From positions 35,478,232 through 35,505,731 of the forward strand of contig CM022672.1 in assembly GCA_012295275.1 (NCBI GenBank): 27,500 nucleotides of DNA. The letters run 5' to 3'. Positions 13,547 through 25,901 of the stretch are shown in pieces. The position numbers and the translations under genes are program-made. The notes under the pieces are model-generated. The model was not told the DNA's origin, searched no databases, and saw only the letters and a list, made by a program, of their open reading frames with translations. Origin of the DNA: Chrysomallon squamiferum. Taxonomy: Eukaryota; Mollusca; Gastropoda; Neomphalida; Peltospiridae. Every line of letters starts with the position of its first letter. Positions within the stretch are counted from its first letter, which is position 1.

Positions 13547-16500
13547 TTTATTTGTGCAATGGGTAGTGTGTATGTATTTATATATATATATGTAGGTGTT
13601 GTGTGTGTTTGTGTGAGTTTCTGTGTATTTATGCATATACTTTTTTGTGTCTAAGTGTGTTTATTGTATCTGTATCATAATATTTATAATGATTTCTCTC
13701 TCTCTCTGTGACAAATTGACAACATTAAAACATTAATTAAAATAATACAAAAATACGATAAATGTTTTGTATATTATCAATATCATCATTATTATTATGT
13801 GTTTGTTTGTTATTGTTGTTTAATATATAGCAGCAACTAAACAGTATACTTGAATCTACTACTGTAGTTAATTATTTTTATACAGTTTTATTGTTTATTT
13901 ATGTTTTTTAAGAAATCAGCTTGGGTAGAATGATTCAATGCAGCTCGTCACAGTCTCACAGCAGTTGTCATTCTCGCATTCACAGGATAAAACTAACATC
14001 TTCAGACAGGACTCAGCTGTTTATCTAAAAACAGTCACAATGTTTTCACATGTGGAAGATATTACTTACCTAAACCTAGAAATAATTTAGCTTTTTGAAA
14101 TGAGAAAGTGAGTCCAGCAACATACACTGTGTATTCATCGTCATCATTCCTTGTTTGGTAGTATTGATACAAGCAGTATCCCGTACCTGGCAAAAATAAG
14201 TATCTTTGAAGTAAACATGATAATAATATTAACAACAGAACAAATAAAACAACATGTAAAATGATCAATAGTTAACATAATTTAAATCAAAGTTACTTAA
14301 CTGTCAAATGTTATTTATTATCTATATTTTAATATTTCAACATTTTTATTTCACATTACTAATTTAAATATGTATAATGATAATCATTATTACTAATTAG
14401 TATTTTATTATTTTCATTAGCATTTTTTTATACACACACACAGAGACACATACACACACACAGAGACACACACATGACACACACACACACACGCACACAC
14501 ACAGACACAGACACACACAGACGTTACACACGCACACACACAGACGTACACACACAGACACAGACACACACATACACACACGCACACACACACACACACA
14601 CAGACACACACAGACACACACACATATACACACAGACACACACATACAGAGACACAGACACACACACACAGACACATACACACAGACACACACAGAGATA
14701 CAGACACACACTCAGACACACACACACAGACACACACAGACAGAGACACAGACACACACTCAGACACACACACAGACACACACACACACAGGCACACTCA
14801 GACACACAGACACACACACACAGACATACACACAGGCACACACACACAGACACGCACACACACACACACACACACATACACATACACACACACAGACACA
14901 GATACACACACAGACACACACACAGACACACAAACAGACACACACACACACGCACACACGCTAGCTAGTGTATGAGTTTTGTTTCGGTCTAACTTACCAC
15001 AGCCAAACAAGCCTACGAATGCGAAGATTGTGAACCAAACCATGATTCCAGCGATCCAGCGCATTACAGTGATCCAAATCAGACACACAAACATTGCGAT
15101 GAAGAGAATTCTGAAACAGTTAGACAAATTAGACACACAAACATTGCGATGAAGAGAATTCTGAAACAGTTAGACAAATTAGACATACAAACATTGCAAT
15201 GAAGAGAATTCTGAAACAGTTAGACAAATTAGACACACAAACATTGCGATGAAGAGAATTTTGAAACAGACAAATTAGACACACAAACATTGCAATGAAG
15301 AGAATTTTGAAACAGACAAATTAGACATACAGACATTGCAATGAAGAGAATCCTGAAACAGACAAATTAGACACACAAACATTGCAATGAAGAGAATCCT
15401 GAAACAGACAAATTAGACATATAAACATTGCAATGAAGAGAATTCTGAAACAGACAAATTAGACAGACAAACATTGCAATGAAGAGAATTCTGAAACAGT
15501 TAGACAAATCAGACATATAAACATTGCAATGAAGAGAATTCTGAAACAGTTAGACAAATCAGACATATAAACATTGCAATGAAGAGAATTCTGAAACAGT
15601 TAGACAAATCAGACATAGAAACATTGCAATGAAGAGAATCCTGAAACAGTTAGACAAATTAGACACACAAACATTGCAATGAAGAGAATCCTGAAACAGA
15701 CAGACAAATTAGACATATAAACATTGCAATGAAGAGAATCCTGAAACAGTTAGACAAATTAGACACACAAACATTGCAATGAAGAGAATCCTGAAACAGT
15801 TAGACAAATTAGACACACAAACATTGCAATGAAGAGAATCCTGAAACAAATTAGACACACAAACATTGCAATGAAGAGAATCCTGAAACAGTTAGACAAA
15901 TTAGACACACAAACATTGCAATGAAGAGAATTCTGAAACAGTTAGACAAATCAGACATATAAACATTGCAATGAAGAGAATTCTGAAACAGTTAGACAAA
16001 TCAGACATATAAACATTGCAATGAAGAGAATTCTGAAACAGACAAATTAGACACACAAACATTGCAATGAAGAGAATTCTGAAACAGACAAATTAGACAC
16101 ACAAACATTGCAATGAAGAGAATTCTGAAACAGTTAGACAAATTAGACACACAAACATTGCAATGAAGAGAATTCTGAAACAGTTAGACAAATTAGACAT
16201 ACAAACATTGCAATGAAGAGAATTCTGAAACAGTTAGACAAATCAGACATATAAACATTGCAATGAAGAGAATTCTGAAACAGACAAATTAGACACACAA
16301 ACATTGCAATGAAGAGAATTCTGAAACAGACAAATTAGACACACAAACATTGCAATGAAGACATTCTGAAACAGTTAGACAAATTAGACACACAAACATT
16401 GCAATGAAGAGAATTCTGAAACAGTTAGACAAATTAGACACACAAACATTGCAATGAAGAGAATTCTGAAACAGTTAGACAAAATTAGACACACAAACAT

Positions 16501-18535
16501 TGCAATGAAGAGAATTCTGAAACAGACAAATTAGACACACAAACATTGCAATGAAGAAGAAATTCTGAAACAGTTAGACAAATTAGACACACAAACATTG
16601 CAATGAAGAGAATTCTGAAACAGACAAATTAGACACACAAACATTGCAATGAAGAGAATTCTGAAACAGACAAATTAGACACACAAACATTGCAATGAAG
16701 AGAATTCTGAAACAGTTAAACAAATTAGACACACAAACATTGCAATGAAGAGAATTCTGAAACAGACAAATTAGACATACAAACATTGCAATGAAGAGAA
16801 TTCTGAAACAGACAAATTAGACACACAAACATTGCAATGAAGAGAATTTTGAAACAGACAAATTAGACATACAAACATTGCAATGAAGAGAATCCTGAAA
16901 CAGACAAATTAGACACACAAACATTGCAATGAAGAGAATCCTGAAACAGACAAATTAGACATATAAACATTGCAATGAAGAGAATTCTGAAACAGACAAA
17001 TTAGACAGACAAACATTGCAATGAAGAGAATTCTGAAACAGTTAGACAAATCAGACATATAAACATTGCAATGAAGAGAATTCTGAAACAGTTAGACAAA
17101 TTAGACACACAAACATTGCAATGAAGAGAATTCTGAAACAGTTAGACAAATTAGACACACAAACATTGCAATGAAGAGAATTCTGAAACAGTTAGACAAA
17201 TTAGACATACAAACATTGCAATGAAGAGAATTCTGAAACAGACAAATTAGACATACAAACATTGCAATGAAGAGAATTCTGAAACAGTTAGACAAATCAG
17301 ACATATAAACATTGCAATGAAGAGAATTCTGAAACAGACAAATTAGACACACAAACATTGAAATGAAGAGAATCCTGAAACAGACAAATTAGACATATAA
17401 ACATTGCAATGAAGAGAATTCTGAAACAGACAAATTAGACAGACAAACATTGCAATGAAGAGAATTCTGAAACAGTTAGACAAATTAGACACACAAACAT
17501 TGCAATGAAGAGAATTCTGAAACAGACAAATTAGACACACAAACATTGCAATGAAGAGAATTCTGAAACAGTTAGACAAATTAGACACACAAACATTGCA
17601 ATGAAGAGAATTCTGAAACAGTTAGACAAATTAGACACACAAACATTGCAATGAAGAGAATTCTGAAACAGTTAGACAAATTAGACATACAAACATTGCA
17701 ATGAAGAGAATTCTGAAACAGTTAGACAAATTAGACACACAAACATTGCAATGAAGAGAATTCTGAAACAGACAAATTAGACACACAAACATTGCAATGA
17801 AGAGAATTCTGAAACAGACAAATTAGACAGACAAACATTGCAATGAGGAGAATTCTGAAACAGACAAATTAGACACACAAACATTGCAATGAAGAGAATT
17901 CTGAAACAGACAAATTAGACATACAGACATTGCAATGAAGAGAATTCTGAAACAGACAAATCAGCTTTTTATGTTTCAAGATTTATGTTCTAGCAATTAC
18001 ATATGTATATTTTTTTTAAATACTTTAGTATTTTTTATTTATGGCTGTACTTTGAATTATTTTTTGAATGATTAATGTTGTAATATGAAGACGAACCGCA
18101 GACAGGTATTTGTGTTACTTTCAGAAGTGTTGCTCTTTTTGTTTTGTTTCTGTTACAGTTAAACAGCTTTGTAATGTGCAACCTACTCATAGCTAGGATA
18201 AAAGTACCACTGATGTATTCTAAATCTCACCAAAAATTGTGTTTACTTAGTTTAAACATGAAAAATTATTTATGACATTTTAGTTTTTTCTGAATTTAAA
18301 TAATTTTTAGGAATGGCCACTCTGATTTTCAGTGATAAGCTATTTATTTTTATTGTTATTATTATTTTTCTTTTATTATTATTATTATTAATAATATATA
18401 TATTAAAATATTTTTTTATTATTATTAAGTGGTTTTTGCTGAGAAATCATTTAATTTTTTTTATAAAACATTAATGATGAATGGTATGCTTCAGACTGTA
18501 TAAAGTAATTTTCTACTCTGTGTGTGTGAGTGTTT

Positions 18536-18582
<47 letters not shown>

Positions 18583-20849
18583 GCATATGACGAAGTATGT
18601 TTATAAATATGTGTTTGAGTGTGTATGTGTGTGTGTGTGAGTGTGTATGTGTGTGCATGTATGTGTGTGTGTGAATTGTGTATGTGTATTTTTTTAATAT
18701 GTGTATTTTTTATTTATGTGTGTGAGTTTGTATTGTTTTGTGAATGTGTGTGTGTTATTAATACAAAACAACAAAACACAAATCTCTGGCTGCTATGATC
18801 AAGTTTAACAGTTGATGCTATGATCAAGTTTAACAGTTGATGCTATGATCAAGTTTAACAGTTGATGCTATGATCAAGTTTAACAGTTGATGCTATGATC
18901 AAGTTTAACAGTTGATGCTATGATCAAGTTTAACAGTTGATGCTATGATCAAGTTTAACAGTTGTTGCTATGATCAAGTTTAACAGTTGATGCTATGATC
19001 AAGTTTAACAGTTGATGCTATGATCAAGTTTAACAGTTGATGCTATGATCAAGTTTAACAGTTGATGCTATGATCAAGTTTAACAGTTGTTGCTATGATC
19101 AAGTTTAACAGTTGATGCTATGATCAAGTTTAATTTTTGTTGCTAAACATCAAGTTTAATGGTTGATGCTATGATCAAGTTTAACAGTTGTTGCTATGAT
19201 CAAGTTTAACAGTTGATGCTATGATCAAGTTTAACAGTTGATGCTATGATCAAGTTTAACAGTTGTTGCTATGATCAAGTTTAACAGTTGATGCTATGAT
19301 CAAGTTTAACAGTTGTTGCTATGATCAAGTTTAACAGTTGATGCTATGATCAAGTTTAACAGTTGATGCTATGATCAAGTTTAACAGTTGTTGCTATGAT
19401 CAAGTTTAACAGTTGTTGCTATGATCAAGTTTAACAGTTGTTGCTATGATCAAGTTTAACAGTTGATGCTATGATCAAGTTTAACAGTTGATGCTGATAG
19501 AAATGTTTGTTTATTAATAATATGATAATTACACTAATGAATTATTCATGTACACTGAATGAAATAAATTTAATTGATTTAGACTTTTAATTTGTGATCC
19601 AAGATTTTTATTTAATTAATTATTCATCAGTTACAACAGAAATATTTACTGCTGGCAAATACATTAAATATAGAGAGAATGATATATATATATATATGGA
19701 TGGATGGATGGATAAATGGATGCACACACACATATAAAGATTGAGAGAAAGAGTGAGAGAGAGAAAAAAATATATATGTACGTATGTTTGTATGTATATG
19801 TATATGTGTTATATGTATATATGTGTTATATATATATATATATATAGATATGAAAAAAGAACCCAGAGCAATAACTATTTCTGTGAACTATTAATTTATA
19901 ATTCCTCTGTATAAACAATGATTATACATGTGCACCCAGTGACCTGCGTGTGTTTAAAATGATAACAGTCGTAAAATGTATTTGTTATTCATCAGCCAGG
20001 TCACCTAGGTTATTATACTTACACCAACATCATCCACCACGTTGCTACAATGTCAGAGATGATTTTTTCACCGTATTCCTTCGCTTTCAGAAACTGCTGC
20101 AACACGCTGTTCAAGGAGAAAGAAAATCTTGTTATTAGAACAAATAAGAAAATAAACATCACTGACAGATCTATTCTGAACCTAGCTACTGTTTATCTAA
20201 AGACAAATAATAACAGAAAAAGTTAATTTATTTTTTCATGTATGTATGTGTTTTTGATGTTTTAATTTCCAGAGTGAATTTGTTTTGTTTTAATTTATTA
20301 TGCTGAACAATTTAATTATTTTTTTTTTTTTTTTTTATTCATGTGTGATCATGTGTTCATGCAGGTGTAAACACACAAATGGATTATGGTATAAACAAGC
20401 ATATTACAAATGTTAATTTTAATCAGAATCAACATAATAAACATACTCTGTTATTTTGTTATCTGATGTGAATTAACTTTTCTTTCTCTATAAAACATTT
20501 CATTAGATTTGCATCACACTGAATTACAGTAAACCAAGTTTTAGTCACTACTTATATAAAATGTATTCTTTGTTTGCCTAATTGTAACCATAATAAAATA
20601 TACTATAAATACATACATACATGCATAGATACATACATACATACATGCATAGATACATACATACATACATACATACATGCATAGATACATACATACATGC
20701 ATAGATACATACATACATACATACATGCATAGATACATACATACATACATACATACATACATACATACATACATACATACATACATACATACATACATAC
20801 ATACATACATACATACATACATACATACATACATACATACATACATACA

Positions 20850-20883
<34 letters not shown>

Positions 20884-21316
20884 GATGTATAAAGCTCATT
20901 CCCACGGTAATACAAGTTGCAACATAAAAAAATAATAAAAAATAAAAAGTCCAAGCAGAAACTGTGCACACCAAGGAAACCTGGAAAGTGCTGTTGTTTT
21001 CTTTCTACACTGAAAATATTCAGCAGATTTTGTACAATGACCACAACAGAGAAGAAACCTGATGTCACTATGCCATGAGGCACAGATGTAAAAAACTATA
21101 TGAAGTCTTGTTTGCATCTTACTTCTTATATACTCTATATACAGGACAGCACATTCCTTGCACTTTTTTAAACAAAATTTTTAATGCCATGAAAGATTTA
21201 ATTTGTGAAGGAAGGAAGTTTTTATTCGGTGGAGTAGTTGTTGCTAACTGATCAGAATAAAGTGTGGAGGTAGACTAATTCAGTACCCCTCAGTAACTGT
21301 ATTTTATCTGTTAAAG

Positions 21317-21378
<62 letters not shown>

Positions 21379-23163
21379 CAATAATAACAATAGCAATAAT
21401 AATAATAATTCAGTGCTATAAAAAATATTGTCTTAGAATCAGAATTATCCTTACAGTTCTTTCAATGAATGAATGACAGTATGAATAAATGAATATACAA
21501 ATGAATGAAGGAAGGAATGAATAAATATTTGAAAGATTGAAAGAAGAAATGAATAAATGAATTAATGAGTGAATGGATGAATGATGAATAAATATATGAA
21601 AAACTGAATAAATGAGTGAATGTGTGAATAAACAGATGAAAGAATGAATGAATGAATATAGAAATGAATGAATGTAGAAATGAATGAATAAATGCATGAA
21701 TAAAACACCAGCATAAAAACCCAGATGAACTATTGAATGTGATACAGAGATGTGAGCAGTTGTTTGTCAACCACAAACTGAACAGTAAAAGTTTGTTTTC
21801 CCCCTGGTATATGAAAAGACCACACCCAGATAAAAAACCTGCCAGACACCTGATTCCTCTGCGTAAACTCTCTGCTGAAACTCCGATCACCTCTGTGAGA
21901 TTGTAAACTTTCCTTGTCGCAAAACAACAACACACGTGTTAAATTAACATCACTTACACTGTGGTGTGTTCAGTTTGTGTCTATAAATCTCAGACAATTC
22001 TAGAAATATTTTTATTAAATTGTTGTCTTAATAAATCTATATAAGAGTATGGTTTGTCAGTGTTTAGTAAGCCATTTAAAACTTTGGTGTTGTGAAGATG
22101 TTTAAGACTTTGGTGTTGTGAAGATGTTTAAGATGTTGTTGTGAAGATGTTTAAAACTTTGGTGTTGTGAAGATGTTTAAGACTTTGGTGTTGTGAAGAT
22201 GTTTAAGACTTTGGTGTTGTGAAGATGTTTAAGACGGTGTTGTGAAGATGTTTAAAACTTTGGTGTTGTGAAGATGTTTAAGACGGTGTTGTGAAGATGT
22301 TTAAGACTTTGGTGTTGTGAAGATGTTTAAGATGTTGTTGTGAAGATGTTTAAGACTTTGGTGTTGTGAAGATGTTTAAGACTTTGGTGTTGTGAAGATG
22401 TTTAAGATGTTGTTGTGAAGATGTTTAAGACTTTGGTGTTGTGAAGATGTTTAAGACTTTGGTGTTGTGAAGATGTTTAAAACGTTGTTGTGAAGATGTT
22501 TAAGACGTTGGTGTTGTGAAGATGTTTAAGACGTTGGTGTTGTGAAGATGTTTAAGACTTTGGTGTTGTGAAGATGTTTAAAATGTTGTTGTGAAGATGT
22601 TTAAGACGTTGGTGTTGTGAAGATGTTTAAGACTTTGGTGTTGTGAAGATGTTTAAGATGTTGTTGTGAAGATGTTTAAGACTTTGGTGTTGTGAAGATG
22701 TTTAAGACTTTGGTGTTGTGAAGATGTTTAAGACGTTGTTGTGAAGATGTTTAAGACGTTGTTGTGAAGATGTTTAAGACTTTGGTGTTGTGAAGATGTT
22801 TAAGACTTTGGTGTTGTGAAGATGTTTAAGACTTTGGTGTTGTGAAGATGTTTAAGATGTTGGTGTTGTGAAGATGTTTTACCTTCTTGCTGTGTCGAGT
22901 GCGTCCCCGGTGACGGTGCCGTTTGACGAGTCTGTCAGTGTCTCGTTTCCGGTGTCTGTTACCACGGTAACCACGCTGTTTGCTAAATTCAGCAAGTCAG
23001 TGAGTGGCAAACACCGGTTTATTACTGAAAACAAAAACATTAAATAAGTAAGTAAATAAGTAAGTAAATAAGTAAGTAAGTAAAAGTAAGTAAATAAGTA
23101 AGTAAGTAAGAAAATAAGTATGTAAGTAAGTAAGCAAGTAAGTAAATAAGTAGGTAAGTAAAA

Positions 23164-23197
<34 letters not shown>

Positions 23198-25624
23198 GTA
23201 AGTAAGTAAGTAAAAGTAAGTAAATAAGTAAGTAAGTAAGTAGGTAAGTAAATAAGTAAGTAAGTAAATAAATAAATAAGTAAGTAAGTAAGTAAGTAAA
23301 TAGATTCATAGCTAGCTAGCTAGCTAGATAGATAAACTATGTCACGAAATTTTAGAGAGTCGTGTTTTGGATAAATCTGACTGTTTTATGATTTGTTGAG
23401 CCTGTAGGATGGAAGACTGATAAACAAAAATAAAATCTGAGTTTCAAACTATGGAAGACGCAAAACAAAAATAAAGAAAACTATATAAAAATTACAGGAT
23501 TCCAAAGTTTACTGTCAAATGTTATGAAGATAAAAAAATATGAGAATTAGAAACTGTGGGTGCTATTACAGTAATTTTAATTAATTGAACTAATTAAAGT
23601 GTTTTTTTCTCACCTGTTTCACTTTTCAGGTAGTAAGCAGCACAGTCTTCATCTTTCACCAAATCAAACACAGTCTGAAAATCAAACACAAATACTTCAA
23701 ACACAGACTGAAAATCAAACACAAACACTTCAAACACAGACCGAAAATCAAACACAAACACTTCAAACACAGACTGAAAAACAAACACAAACACTTCAAA
23801 CACAGACTGGAAATCAAACACAAACACAGACTGAAAATCAAACACAAACACTTCAAACACAGACTGAAAATCAAACACAAACACTTCAAACACAGACTGA
23901 AAATCAAACACAAACATTTCAAACACAGACTGAAATCCAAACACAAACACTTCAAACACAGACTGAAAATCAAACACAAACACTTCAAACACAGACTGAA
24001 AATCAAACACAAACACTTCAAACACAGACTGAAAATCAAACACAAACACTTCAAACACAGACTGGAAATCAAACACAAACACTTCAAACACAGACTGGAA
24101 ATCAAACACAAACGTTTCAAACACAGACTGGAAATCAAACACAAACATTTCAAACACATACTGGAAATCAAACACAAACACTTCAAACACAGACTGGAAA
24201 TCAAACACAAACATTTCAAACACATACTGGAAATCAAACACAAACATTTCAAACACAGACTGGAAATCAAACACAAACATTTCAAACACAGACTGGAAAT
24301 CAAAACAAACACTTCAAACACAGACTGGAAATCAAACACAAACACTTCAAACACAGACTGGAAATCAAACACAAACACTTCAAACACAGACTGGAAATCA
24401 AACACAAACACAGACTGAACATCAAACACAAACGTTTCAAACACAGACTGAAAATCAAACACAAACATTTCAAATACAGACTGAAAACCAAACACAAACA
24501 CTTCAAACACAGACTGAAAATCAAACACAAACAGTTCAAACACAGACTGGAAATCAAACAAACATTTCAAACACAGACTGGAAATCAAACACAAACACTT
24601 CAAACACAGACTGGAAATCAAACACAAACACAGACTGAACATCAAACACAAACACTTCAAACACAGACTGGAAATCAAACACAAACATTTCAAACACAGA
24701 CTGGAAATCAAACACAAACATTTCAAACACAGACTGGAAATCAAACACAAACATTTCAAACACAGACTGGAAATCAAACACAAACATTTCAAACACAGAC
24801 TGGAAATCAAACACAAACACTTCAAACACAGACTGGAAATCAAACACAAACATTTCAAACACAGACTGGAAATCAAACACAAACATTTCAAACACAGACT
24901 GGAAATCAAACACAAACACTTCAAACACAGACTGGAAATCAAACACAAACATTTCAAACACAGACTGGAAATCAAACACAAACATTTCAAACACAGACTG
25001 GAAATCAAACACAAACACTTCAAACACAGACTGGAAATCAAACACAAACATTTCAAACACAGACTGGAAATCAAACAAACATTTCAAACACAGACTGGAA
25101 TTTCAAACACAAACTGGAAATCAAACACAAACACTTCAAACACAGACTGGAAATCAAACACAAACATTTCAAACACATTCTGGAAATCAAACACAAACAT
25201 TTCAAACACAGACTGGAAATCAAACACAAACACTTCAAACACAGACTGGAAATCAAACACAAACATTTCAAACACAGACTGGAAATCAAACACAAACATG
25301 TTAGAGTGGATGAAACTTCAAACATTTTTATTCCTCCATTAAGTAAAACATCTTTAGAATTAAAAAAACACCAGTTCTGATAAAAGTTTAAATATTTCAC
25401 TTTAAAACAAGAAACCTGAATACAGTATTTTACATTTATATACATTTAACTGGTTTTAATGAAGATAAAAAAATATATTTTTTTTTTGCATGATAGGGAT
25501 GTTGGCCATTGATATTAATGGGTTTGAAAAATATTTTACAATATTCATATTAAAACTGTTCACACAAATTTAAATTTGAAATTTCTCCTATGTAGACTAT
25601 CTACAAACTGCTGAGAGAGACAGA

Positions 25625-25662
<38 letters not shown>

Positions 25663-25860
25663 AGGGTTTGCATTCAGGGTTTGTATAAAGGAAACTGCCT
25701 GTACTTATTCTCTGTTCTGTTCAAAATCATCAACAGCAAGAGCTCTTTTAATACTTCCTTCCACAGAAACAAAAGTCTGCTTTACATGAAGGATGGAAGG
25801 AAATGTGAGAGTTCTTTTATTTTACAATTTTATGTCTCCATTCTACAGATAGCACATTGC

Positions 25861-25901
<41 letters not shown>

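Noticed and set aside
14397-14968. Overlapping C-V-C-V and H-T-H-T frames on both strands
   Set aside because: Translations of CA/CAGACA low-complexity DNA. Only the portion at 14998-15110 on the minus strand is coding (exon 5).
15111-17962. CRISPR array
   Set aside because: The regular units superficially resemble repeats and spacers, but there are no unique spacers, the unit includes eukaryotic exon sequence, and the locus is a spliced eukaryotic gene.
20541-20892. Y-V-C-M and H-T-Y-I repeat proteins
   Set aside because: Translations of the (CATA)n microsatellite.
20884-21083. Alternative SLC44 exon with GFFSV, resembling the C-terminal GFFSVY motif
   Set aside because: The match is only five residues. 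It lies between exons 3 and 4 where that motif does not belong, has no suitable splice sites, and the real motif is present in exon 17 as CFFSVYEM.
21842-21935. Extra extracellular-loop exon ([16 protein letters not shown])
   Set aside because: Exons 3 and 4 already join in phase with family-appropriate sequence, and flanking splice sites are poor.
23039-23309. Leucine/tyrosine-rich minus-strand membrane-like frame
   Set aside because: A TAAG/TAAA tetranucleotide repeat that stays open because the period yields LLTY cycles; no unique sequence.
23656-25074. A 472-codon minus-strand frame with [11 protein letters not shown] repeats
   Set aside because: An alternative frame of the same minisatellite. 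It is not the frame of exon 2 and lacks unique sequence.
23599-25380. A 593-codon plus-strand open frame rich in T-Q-T-G-N-Q
   Set aside because: It is the reverse-strand reading of the 33-bp minisatellite. A stop-free unit whose length is a multiple of three stays open in any copy number. There is no non-repetitive domain, and it overlaps exon 2 in antisense.
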